From contig JAHFFM010000140.1 in NCBI GenBank assembly GCA_023247935.1, forward strand, positions 1-5,286: 5,286 bases of DNA, in the 5' to 3' direction. The notes beneath the pieces were generated by a model. It saw nothing but the letters and a program-made list of their open reading frames with translations. It was not told the origin of the DNA and searched no databases. Positions 1-4,497 of this stretch are shown here, piece by piece (the first letter of the stretch is position 1; the number at the start of each line of letters is the position of its first letter). This stretch comes from Candidatus Omnitrophota bacterium (GTDB taxonomy: Bacteria; Omnitrophota; Gorgyraeia; 2-02-FULL-51-18). The translations under genes and the position numbers were made by a program.

Positions 1-2
1 TC

Positions 3-38
3 GTTATCGCTATTCCAAACGGGAATATTTTGAAATGA
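3..38 (+). CDS. 3' end of an unidentified gene (partial)
   Basis: This frame is open from the left edge and reads VIAIPNGNILK before a TGA at 36-38. The TGA overlaps the next gene's start codon as ATGA (35-38), an arrangement typical of translationally coupled genes, and that is the main reason to believe it is a real gene end. Eleven residues are too few to name a family. DUF2442 genes often follow a small DUF4160 gene, but these residues do not show that family. The frame of the DUF2442 gene is also open to the left edge, so a longer upstream start for that gene would be the competing reading. Confidence 0.4.
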   Translation, partial: VIAIPNGNILK

Positions 39-313
39 ATCTTCAAGTGACCAAAGTTAAAGTGCGGCCAAAGCACAAACTTTATATTAAATTTAATAAC
101 GGCAAGGTAAAATTATTTGACGTCACACCGTATCTCGAAAAAGGAATTTTTACGGAGCTTAAGAATGAAAATTATCTTAAGAAAGTCCGTATAGTTTGGG
201 GAGGTATTGAATGGCCCCATGAACAGGACCTGAGCGTGGACACCCTTTACCGTACCCCGTCCCTACACCCCAAAAAGGTTAAAAGGGGACAGCGCCCTTT
301 TTTACATGCATAA
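35..313 (+). CDS. DUF2442-family small protein with repeat-derived tail
   Basis: A 92-residue protein whose first ~72 residues match the DUF2442 pattern as I know it: a beta-rich start (LQVTKVKV), a basic Tyr/Phe-rich strand with NNGKVKLFDV, a turn before GIFTELKNENY, and the closing WGGIEWPHEQDLSVDTLY. The family's molecular function is not established; members often sit beside DUF4160 genes in small two-gene units that have been suggested to be toxin-antitoxin-like. The ATG is chosen because the protein then begins at the normal family N-terminus, a purine-rich GGGAA lies about 10 nt upstream, and ATGA overlaps the preceding frame. The family usually ends near the Asp-Thr-Leu-Tyr. Here Tyr72 falls at the left edge of a 93-bp repeat unit, so residues 73-92 (RTPSLHPKKVKRGQRPFLHA) are translated repeat and the stop codon lies in the hairpin loop. 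The domain is probably intact with an acquired tail. Confidence 0.7.
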   Translation: MNLQVTKVKVRPKHKLYIKFNNGKVKLFDVTPYLEKGIFTELKNENYLKKVRIVWGGIEWPHEQDLSVDTLYRTPSLHPKKVKRGQRPFLHA

Positions 314-341
314 AACCCAAAAAAGGGCGCTGTCCCCTTTT
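249..341 (+). repeat. 93-bp hairpin repeat unit, copy 1
   Basis: The unit has a 15-bp head ACCGTACCCCGTCCC (249-263), a 17-nt spacer (264-280), a 23-bp arm with core GGGGACAGCGCCC flanked by A and T runs (281-303), a 15-nt loop ACATGCATAAAACCC (304-318), and the perfect reverse complement of the arm (319-341). Each arm can also fold on itself (AAAAGGG pairing with CCCTTTT), so the unit can form one long hairpin or two short ones. A second copy of the same length lies at 2959-3051 and a solo arm at 1648-1669. The layout resembles REP/BIME-type elements mobilised by REP-associated tyrosine transposases, but no transposase is visible here and that assignment is inference. Confidence 0.85.
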
Positions 342-348
342 TTCTTTT
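281..348. terminator. Candidate bidirectional terminator between convergent genes
   Basis: The 23-bp-arm hairpin (281-341) is followed on the plus strand by a T-rich run interrupted by one C. On the minus strand it is followed by TTTT and, shortly after, TTTTT. It lies between the DUF2442 gene (plus) and the end of the downstream ATPase gene (minus, stop at 379-381), so it could end transcription from both sides. It is part of the repeat unit rather than a dedicated terminator, and it begins inside the DUF2442 coding sequence. Termination is inferred from structure only. Confidence 0.45.
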
Positions 349-378
349 TTGCCTCGGCGTAAATTTTTCTTATTTGGC

Positions 379-1599
379 TTAAATCCAGTATTTCAATATT
401 TCAGACGCGCTGGCAACAAGGAGACGGCATTGGCCCAGTGAATGAATGGTCCATTGGCCTGGTTTTAAAACGATTTGTAAAGCCTCGCGGCAGCGAAGTT
501 GCGGAAGAAATTTATTCCACCAGGGAGAGGGGATGATATCTGAAATTTTTACCTCTACGGGAAGCCAGGGTTTTTTGTCTTTGGTGACCAGAAAATCGAT
601 TTCTTTTTTTTCTTTATCTCTTAGATAGGACAATTCAAATAAACCTTCACCTGTGTCAGTCCAGTAATGGCAGAGCTTTAAAAGATGGCAGGCGATCAGG
701 TTTTCAAAACGGCTGGCCGGATTTTCGATTTCGCTCCAGTCCCAGAGATAAATTTTTCCTTCTTTTTTGAGAGAGCGGACGATGTGATTGTGATAAGGTT
801 TAATCTCAAACAGATAATAAAGTTCTTTTAAAAATGCTAGCCATCGCCCAATCGTTTGAAGGCTGACCTCCAGGTCTTCTCTGAGGGAGCTCATGCTGAA
901 CAGCGATCCGACCCGCTCAGGCAAAAGGGAAGCTAGCATTTCGATGCGGCTTAATTCCGGTATCCGGCTCAAATCACGCAAATCTTCGCGGATGACTTTT
1001 TCCACACGACCCATCCTCCAAAGGCGCGCTTTATTTTCGTTTTGAGAAAATAAGGGTTCCGGAAAGCCTCCAAATTTCATAAGCGATTCGAGATTGGCTT
1101 GGTCATTTTTTTTCCCGTTTAGAGACCTGGAAAATATACGGGAGATCATTGTTCTGGGATCTGCCGGATCCGTGGAAGTCATTTCCTTCAAAGAAAACGG
1201 ATGAAGGCGAAAATGGTAATAACGCCCAAGAAGGCTATCCCCGCCTTTTTTATAAACGTTCAGTCTGGCGCTTCCTGTGACCAGGATATCGGCGGGTTTT
1301 TCCAGGGTGTCATAGACTCCCTTTAAGGTTCGTTTCCATGATTTTGCTTTGTGTATTTCATCCAGGATGATAAGGGGAACGCCGGACGAATGGACGGGAA
1401 CGATTGTAGACGGGTTTTTAGTCCATATTTTGCGGAATTCATGCTGGTCCCAATTGAAGTAAGCTCCGGACGGCCTGTTTTCAAGAAGGAATTTGGCCAG
1501 GGTCGTTTTCCCGCATTGGCGGGGGCCTGAGACAAATGCCATTTTGTGACTTTCAAAACAAAACCGAAGGATCGAGCGGGTAAGGTAGCGTTCCTGCAT
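379..1599 (-). CDS. AAA ATPase with DUF4143-type C-terminus (downstream paralogue)
   Basis: A 406-residue protein of the common AAA_14/DUF4143 type. Walker A is GPRQCGKTT (residues 25-33), Walker B is LIILDE (76-81) followed by IHK, and a sensor-like VTGSARL is at 107-113, followed by GDSLLGRYYHFRLHPFS. The middle carries FGGFPEPL and VIREDLRDLSRI, then a helical segment around 215-265 that looks like a winged helix. The C-terminus has EIDFLV...VEVK (Asp335, Glu349, Lys351), the D...ExK signature of the PD-(D/E)XK fold. Length and order match full-length members. The biological role of this family is unknown to me; nucleic-acid binding or cleavage powered by ATP is only inferred from the domains. 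The ATG is the first start after an in-frame TAA four codons upstream; there is no Shine-Dalgarno, and a perfect palindrome containing a promoter ends directly at the ATG. The neighbouring minus-strand gene is a paralogue 68 bp upstream. Confidence 0.9.
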   Translation of the reverse strand: MQERYLTRSILRFCFESHKMAFVSGPRQCGKTTLAKFLLENRPSGAYFNWDQHEFRKIWTKNPSTIVPVHSSGVPLIILDEIHKAKSWKRTLKGVYDTLEKPADILVTGSARLNVYKKGGDSLLGRYYHFRLHPFSLKEMTSTDPADPRTMISRIFSRSLNGKKNDQANLESLMKFGGFPEPLFSQNENKARLWRMGRVEKVIREDLRDLSRIPELSRIEMLASLLPERVGSLFSMSSLREDLEVSLQTIGRWLAFLKELYYLFEIKPYHNHIVRSLKKEGKIYLWDWSEIENPASRFENLIACHLLKLCHYWTDTGEGLFELSYLRDKEKKEIDFLVTKDKKPWLPVEVKISDIIPSPWWNKFLPQLRCREALQIVLKPGQWTIHSLGQCRLLVASASEILKYWI

Positions 1600-1634
1600 T
1601 TGACCAAATTACCATAATATGGTAATTTGGTCAA
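1600..1634 (-). promoter_or_regulatory. Perfect 16-bp palindrome containing a leaderless promoter
   Basis: The arms TTGACCAAATTACCAT (1600-1615) and its exact reverse complement (1619-1634) are separated by 3 nt. On the minus strand the palindrome contains a -35-like TTGACC (1629-1634), exactly 17 nt, and a weak -10-like TAATTT (1606-1611); six nt later comes the ATG of the downstream ATPase. The predicted +1 is therefore the A of the start codon. A dyad covering both promoter boxes is the usual form of a repressor operator, which suggests autoregulation, possibly by the encoded protein or its paralogue. Because the dyad is perfect, the same boxes also occur on the plus strand, pointing into the antisense of the upstream gene. 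The palindrome is seen directly; promoter and operator roles are inferred. Confidence 0.6.
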
Positions 1635-1647
1635 GAATTAAAAGACA

Positions 1648-1669
1648 AAAAGGGGACAGCGCCCTTTTT
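1648..1669 (+). repeat. Solo arm of the hairpin repeat
   Basis: A single copy of the arm with the core GGGGACAGCGCCC flanked by A and T runs, identical to the arms at 281-303 and 2991-3013 over 22 nt. No 15-bp head lies at the expected distance on either side, and there is no second arm. It can still fold alone (8-bp AAAAAGGG/CCCTTTTT stem, 7-nt loop). Its right end overlaps the stop codon of the upstream ATPase gene (minus-strand TAA at 1668-1670). On the minus strand it could weakly terminate or attenuate read-through into the downstream ATPase gene. Confidence 0.75.
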
Positions 1670-2894
1670 ATGAAAAAAACCTCTCAGCGGAGATTTGAAA
1701 GACGTTTTTTGATTCCATCCGGCATACGTCATTTTTCCGGCATACTTGCACAAACGGGATGTGGTGCAGCATTGCCTGGGTATTGAGATGATGAGAATCG
1801 ACGCGGGTATCCGAGAGCTTGGCTTCCAGCAAAAGCCAGGGAACTTTATCTTTTAAGATCAAGAAATCCGTTTCTTCACCCGTTTTATTTTTTACGTAGT
1901 GGACCGAAAAGTTTTCGCCGCTGGCGTCCTGCCACAAGCGGGTCCGTGACAGAATTTCCACTGCCATATAATTTTCAAATCGCTTGGCTTCATCCGGCAC
2001 CGCGGCCCAGTCATAAAGATAACATTTAGGCGCTTTAAGCAAAGATCGTTTGATGTTTTTTGAATAGGGATGAATTTTAAACGCCAAATAAAAATCCTCC
2101 AGGCGCCGGAGATAATTTTTGACCGTGGGGCCGCTGACCTGCAGGTGGGAGGCGATGGATGCCTCGGAGATATGACTGCCGGTCATTTCGGGAAGAAGCC
2201 TGTAAAGATCATATAAATATTCTTTATCCAGGATGCGTGTCAATTCGCCGACATCTTCTTTAATGACGGTGTCGGTGTAATCGTTTCTCCACTTTCTGGC
2301 GAATGCGTCCGATTGCCGTAAAAAAGGCTCCGGAAAGCCTCCATATTTTAGCAAATCGCCCAGGATACGAGCCGATTCTTTTTGCGGTTTTTCCATTTTT
2401 GATCGTATAAATTCAAGCGCCGTTGCGGGAATTTTGGATGGGTCGTTGGTCGAATTTGGCTTCGCGAAAAATTCGCACAAGGACAGGGGTCCCAGCCTAA
2501 ACGTAAAATACCTGCCGGACAAGCTGTCTCCAGCCTTTTTGAATATTTCAAGTTTTGCGGAGCCTGTCACGATAAAACGGTAGTCTTCGGCCGTTGCGTC
2601 AAAAAGCCCCTTAACGATGTTTTTCCATTTAGGCAGTTTATGGATTTCGTCAAAGCAGACCCACTGAGGGTAAGATTTTGGAGGCGAATCTTCGGTAAAG
2701 AATAATTCGTTTGATTTGTAGCGGTTACGGACCTCTCTCAGGTCCCAGAGATAGTATAAGTAAGGAGATTTTTGTTTTTCAAGAAATTTCTTGGCAAGGG
2801 TGGTTTTTCCGCATTGGCGTGGGCCCGTGATAAACCGCATTTGTCGTCCCCAGGCATCGGAAAAAGCCACATGTTCCAGAACTCGCTGTATCAT
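1668..2894 (-). CDS. AAA ATPase with DUF4143-type C-terminus (upstream paralogue)
   Basis: A 408-residue paralogue of the neighbouring downstream ATPase with the same domain order: Walker A GPRQCGKTT (24-32), Walker B WVCFDE (78-83) plus IHK, VTGSAKL (109-115), GDSLSGRYFTFRLGPLS, YGGFPEPF, VIKEDVGELTRI, and a winged-helix-like stretch around ASIASHLQVSGPTVKNYL. It ends with ETDFLI...LLEAK (Asp343, Glu357, Lys359), the PD-(D/E)XK-type signature. The two proteins share motifs but differ widely between them, so the duplication is old or the copies were acquired separately. The cellular role is unknown. The start is the ATG at 2894, which keeps the usual short N-terminus before Walker A. No Shine-Dalgarno is present, and a TTGACT-17-TAGATT promoter ends 6 nt before the ATG, suggesting a leaderless mRNA. 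The stop codon overlaps a solo repeat arm. Confidence 0.9.
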   Translation of the reverse strand: MIQRVLEHVAFSDAWGRQMRFITGPRQCGKTTLAKKFLEKQKSPYLYYLWDLREVRNRYKSNELFFTEDSPPKSYPQWVCFDEIHKLPKWKNIVKGLFDATAEDYRFIVTGSAKLEIFKKAGDSLSGRYFTFRLGPLSLCEFFAKPNSTNDPSKIPATALEFIRSKMEKPQKESARILGDLLKYGGFPEPFLRQSDAFARKWRNDYTDTVIKEDVGELTRILDKEYLYDLYRLLPEMTGSHISEASIASHLQVSGPTVKNYLRRLEDFYLAFKIHPYSKNIKRSLLKAPKCYLYDWAAVPDEAKRFENYMAVEILSRTRLWQDASGENFSVHYVKNKTGEETDFLILKDKVPWLLLEAKLSDTRVDSHHLNTQAMLHHIPFVQVCRKNDVCRMESKNVFQISAERFFS

Positions 2895-2900
2895 GATAGA

Positions 2901-2929
2901 AATCTAACATATTCATATATAATAGTCAA
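2901..2929 (-). promoter_or_regulatory. Sigma70-like promoter, probably leaderless
   Basis: On the minus strand, TTGACT (2924-2929) is followed after exactly 17 nt by TAGATT (2901-2906), then TCTATC and the ATG of the upstream ATPase. A start 7 nt after the -10 box would fall on the A of the ATG. The surrounding 2895-2958 is very AT-rich. The geometry equals that of the palindrome promoter of the downstream paralogue, which strengthens both calls. The 35 nt before each ATG agree at about half of their positions, but this one has no long palindrome. Confidence 0.55.
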
Positions 2930-2958
2930 ACTAAAATAAATATATATTTAATAAAGTC

Positions 2959-3051
2959 ACCGTACCCCGTCCCAATCCTTCAAATTCGGTAAAAGGGGAC
3001 AGCGCCCTTTTTTGGGTTTTATGCATGTAAAAAAGGGCGCTGTCCCCTTTT
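2959..3051 (+). repeat. 93-bp hairpin repeat unit, copy 2 (loop inverted)
   Basis: It has the same architecture and length as the unit at 249-341: head ACCGTACCCCGTCCC (2959-2973), 17-nt spacer with a different sequence (2974-2990), arm (2991-3013), 15-nt loop GGGTTTTATGCATGT (3014-3028) and reverse-complement arm (3029-3051). Head and arms match copy 1 exactly, but the loop is the exact reverse complement of the copy 1 loop while the head keeps its orientation. The unit sits between the divergent upstream ATPase gene and the exbB-type gene, and with copy 1 brackets the two-ATPase block. Confidence 0.85.
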
Positions 3052-3053
3052 TT

Positions 3054-3224
3054 GGAAGCCGGTTCGCTGGCTTTGATCGAGGCCAAAGCTTCGTGAATCG
3101 TGACATTGGATATGGCGGCACCGAATATTTTTCCTAAAAATGTCTTATTTGATGAATTAATTGTTTGCCCTTCCTGGAAATTTGTTATAATGTCTCTATT
3201 CCGGTTTATTTCCGCACATTATTA
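3054..3224 (-). other. Possible coding remnant upstream of exbB-type gene
   Basis: The minus-strand frame that ends at a TAG (2931-2933) is open for about 97 codons from a TAA at 3222-3224, crossing the hairpin unit. The part outside the repeat reads in places like a real protein (FLGKIFGAAISNVTIHEALA, then SIKASEPAS). It has no good start codon and overlaps the promoter and Shine-Dalgarno of the exbB-type gene, so it is not a functional gene as it stands. It may be the remains of a gene interrupted by the repeat, or chance. I recognise no family. Apart from this and the promoter elements I see nothing else in the stretch 3052-3240. Confidence 0.2.
3165..3191 (+). promoter_or_regulatory. Extended -10 promoter of the exbB-exbD-TPR operon
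   Basis: A consensus TATAAT (3186-3191) is preceded by TG at 3183-3184, giving the extended -10 motif TGnTATAAT, which lessens the need for a good -35 box. A weak TTGCCC at 3165-3170 gives a 15-nt spacer; TTGTTT at 3161-3166 gives 19 nt. Transcription would start near 3198, leaving a leader of about 43 nt that carries a clear Shine-Dalgarno. This is the only strong promoter seen ahead of the rightward operon. Confidence 0.6.
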
Positions 3225-3229
3225 TTGAG

Positions 3230-3235
3230 AAGGAG
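3230..3235 (+). promoter_or_regulatory. Shine-Dalgarno AAGGAG of the exbB-type gene
   Basis: AAGGAG lies 5 nt before the ATG at 3241, within a longer purine run GAGAAGGAG (3227-3235). It fixes the start of the exbB-type gene and contrasts with the two ATPase genes, which have none. Confidence 0.8.
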
Positions 3236-3240
3236 TTTGT

Positions 3241-3963
3241 ATGTCCCTAAATAAGATGGTTAAAAAAGTTCTTTTATCATTCGCATTTTTTGGGTTCACG
3301 GCAAAAGAAGCTTTCTCCGCAAGCGTCGGGGAAATGGCGCAGCAAACGGCCGGAAAGGCCACGACGTTGTGGGATTTGCTGGTTTCCGGCGGACCTTCCA
3401 TGATTTTCTTGGGCCTTCTTTCAATGGCCGCGACCGCGCTTGTGATTTATCATTTCATTCAAATAATCCCTCATAAATTGACGCCTCCTGATTTTATTGA
3501 AAACCTGCTTTTCCTTCTGGATAAAAAGGAATACGAAAAAGCGGTTTCCGTTTGCCGCCAGCAGGAAAATATGATTTCCGCGATCGCTCTCAAAGGTCTT
3601 CAGAAGATTTCCAAAGGAAAAAGTGTGGTGGAGGAAGCGGTTCAATATGAGGGCAAGGCCCGTATCGAGAAGCTCTGGCAAAATTTGACCTATCTTGGGG
3701 ATATCGCGGTGATCGCGCCGCTTTTGGGTCTTTTGGGCACGATTTTGGGTATTATTGAAGCGTTTGGCTACTTTAAGGCGGTTTCGATTCATCCGTCGAT
3801 TTTAACGGCCGGGTTGGCCAAAGCCATGGTGAATACGGTTTTTGGCTTGGTGATTGCCGTGCCTTGTTTGATTTTTTACGCTTATTTTCGCGGAAGACTG
3901 ACTTTAATCACCACTAACGCCGAACGTGCCGCGTCCGAAATCGTCCACGCGATTACCAAGTGA
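3241..3963 (+). CDS. exbB: ExbB/TolQ/MotA-family proton channel protein
   Basis: A 240-residue inner-membrane protein that, with its ExbD-type partner, should form a proton-driven motor coupled to the cell envelope. The N-terminus (KKVLLSFAFFGF, then AFSA-SVGE at 24-31) looks like a cleavable signal peptide, as in the longer ExbB variants. Membrane segments follow at about 52-73, 152-175 and 188-214, with a cytoplasmic loop (about 78-150) between the first two. The second segment has PLLGLLGTILGII with Thr167, matching the conserved pore Thr. The third has AGLAKAMVNTVFGLVIAVP: Thr199 is kept, but Lys194 stands where ExbB/TolQ usually have Glu (the GIAEAL-type motif). The start is supported by AAGGAG 5 nt upstream and an extended -10 promoter. 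It is first in an operon with exbD-type and TPR genes. ExbB and TolQ cannot be told apart by sequence alone here. Confidence 0.88.
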   Translation: MSLNKMVKKVLLSFAFFGFTAKEAFSASVGEMAQQTAGKATTLWDLLVSGGPSMIFLGLLSMAATALVIYHFIQIIPHKLTPPDFIENLLFLLDKKEYEKAVSVCRQQENMISAIALKGLQKISKGKSVVEEAVQYEGKARIEKLWQNLTYLGDIAVIAPLLGLLGTILGIIEAFGYFKAVSIHPSILTAGLAKAMVNTVFGLVIAVPCLIFYAYFRGRLTLITTNAERAASEIVHAITK

Positions 3964-4011
3964 CAATAAGCATTGTCATCCCTAAAGTATTGTCATCAAA
4001 GTATTGTCATC
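3961..4011 (+). repeat. 14-bp tandem repeats and small palindrome after exbB stop
   Basis: AAAGTATTGTCATC occurs twice in perfect tandem (3984-3997 and 3998-4011), with a diverged partial copy (AAGCATTGTCATC, 3968-3980) before it. The exbB-type stop codon is part of a 7-bp inverted repeat TGACAAT-AAGC-ATTGTCA (3961-3978). The last tandem copy runs into the larger palindromic repeat. The pattern suggests repeated end duplication or slippage at the left end of that element. Confidence 0.75.
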
Positions 4012-4063
4012 CCCGCGAATGCGGGGATCAAGTTGATTCCCGCTAAAAACGTGCGGGAATGAC
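4006..4063 (+). repeat. GTCATccccgc-type palindromic repeat between exbB and exbD
   Basis: Two hairpins stand in series: ATCCCCGC-GAAT-GCGGGGAT (4009-4028) and ATTCCCGC, a 9-nt loop, GCGGGAAT (4036-4060). The outer ends GTCATCCCCGC and GCGGGAATGAC are also inverted repeats with one mismatch. This is the familiar GTCAT(T/C)CCCGC...GCGGGAATGAC class of short interspersed repeat found in many proteobacterial and other genomes, probably non-autonomous. It ends 1 nt before the Shine-Dalgarno of the exbD-type gene. It has no T-run, so it is not a typical terminator, but it could stabilise or process the operon mRNA. Confidence 0.8.
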
Positions 4064-4064
4064 A

Positions 4065-4071
4065 GAGGAGG
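4065..4071 (+). promoter_or_regulatory. Shine-Dalgarno GAGGAGG of the exbD-type gene
   Basis: GAGGAGG lies 6 nt before the ATG at 4078 and starts one base after the end of the palindromic repeat (4063). The ribosome site was therefore spared by, or is now abutted by, the insertion. Confidence 0.8.
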
Positions 4072-4077
4072 ATTTGA

Positions 4078-4497
4078 ATGATTAATTTCAAGCGTAACAG
4101 CTACGTAAAAGAGCTTCCGGCGGTTCAATTGATCCCGCTGATTGATATTTTGTTCGTTATCCTGTCTTTTTTTATGGCCATGTTTTTGCATTTTAATTTT
4201 GAATCCGCTTTGGATATTTCCGTGCCTACGGCCAGTTCTGTCACCGAAGCGCCTGTTCCGTCCCAGGAAATCATCATCAATGTTCAGCGAGACGGGATGA
4301 TTGTGGTGGGACAGAAGAGCATGGATTTGAGCGAGTTGGATCCGATTCTCCGCCGTGCCGCGCAAATTTCACCCAAACAGGCCGTGATTGTGCGAGCGGA
4401 TCAGAAAACGTACCATGAAAGAGTTGTCCAGGTTCTAGACGTTTGCGCAAAAGCGGGTATATGGAATATTTCCTTCGCCACCACAAAAGAACGATAG
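4078..4497 (+). CDS. exbD: ExbD/TolR-family protein
   Basis: A 139-residue protein of normal ExbD/TolR length: a short cytoplasmic N-terminus, one membrane helix (about 18-40) and a periplasmic domain (about 45-139). The helix begins IPLIDILFVILSFFM with Asp23 at the position of the conserved membrane Asp that carries protons through the ExbB/TolQ pore. The periplasmic part has the usual strand-helix pattern (IIINVQRDGMIVV, then DPILRRAA, QAVIVRADQKTYHERVVQVL, and a closing AGIWNISFATT). It should pair with the upstream exbB-type product. The start is fixed by GAGGAGG 6 nt upstream. Its last 37 bp overlap the start of the TPR gene, implying translational coupling. No gene for TonB/TolA is seen, so the energised partner is unknown; TolR is an equally fair name. 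Confidence 0.9.
   Translation: MINFKRNSYVKELPAVQLIPLIDILFVILSFFMAMFLHFNFESALDISVPTASSVTEAPVPSQEIIINVQRDGMIVVGQKSMDLSELDPILRRAAQISPKQAVIVRADQKTYHERVVQVLDVCAKAGIWNISFATTKER

Noticed and set aside
446..628. A 60-codon plus-strand frame within the downstream ATPase gene
   Set aside because: It is antisense to the conserved C-terminal domain, and no Shine-Dalgarno or family match is evident.
1323..1634. A 103-codon minus-strand frame starting with TTG inside the palindrome
   Set aside because: It overlaps the N-terminal part of the downstream ATPase gene in another frame, lacks family features, and is explained by shadow coding.
249..3051. CRISPR array
   Set aside because: The repeats are hairpin units kilobases apart with no regular spacer series and no cas genes in view.
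3421..4365. Two minus-strand frames (3421-3792 and 3982-4365) opposite the exbB- and exbD-type genes
   Set aside because: Both are antisense shadows of strongly supported membrane protein genes, with basic low-complexity translations and no ribosome sites.
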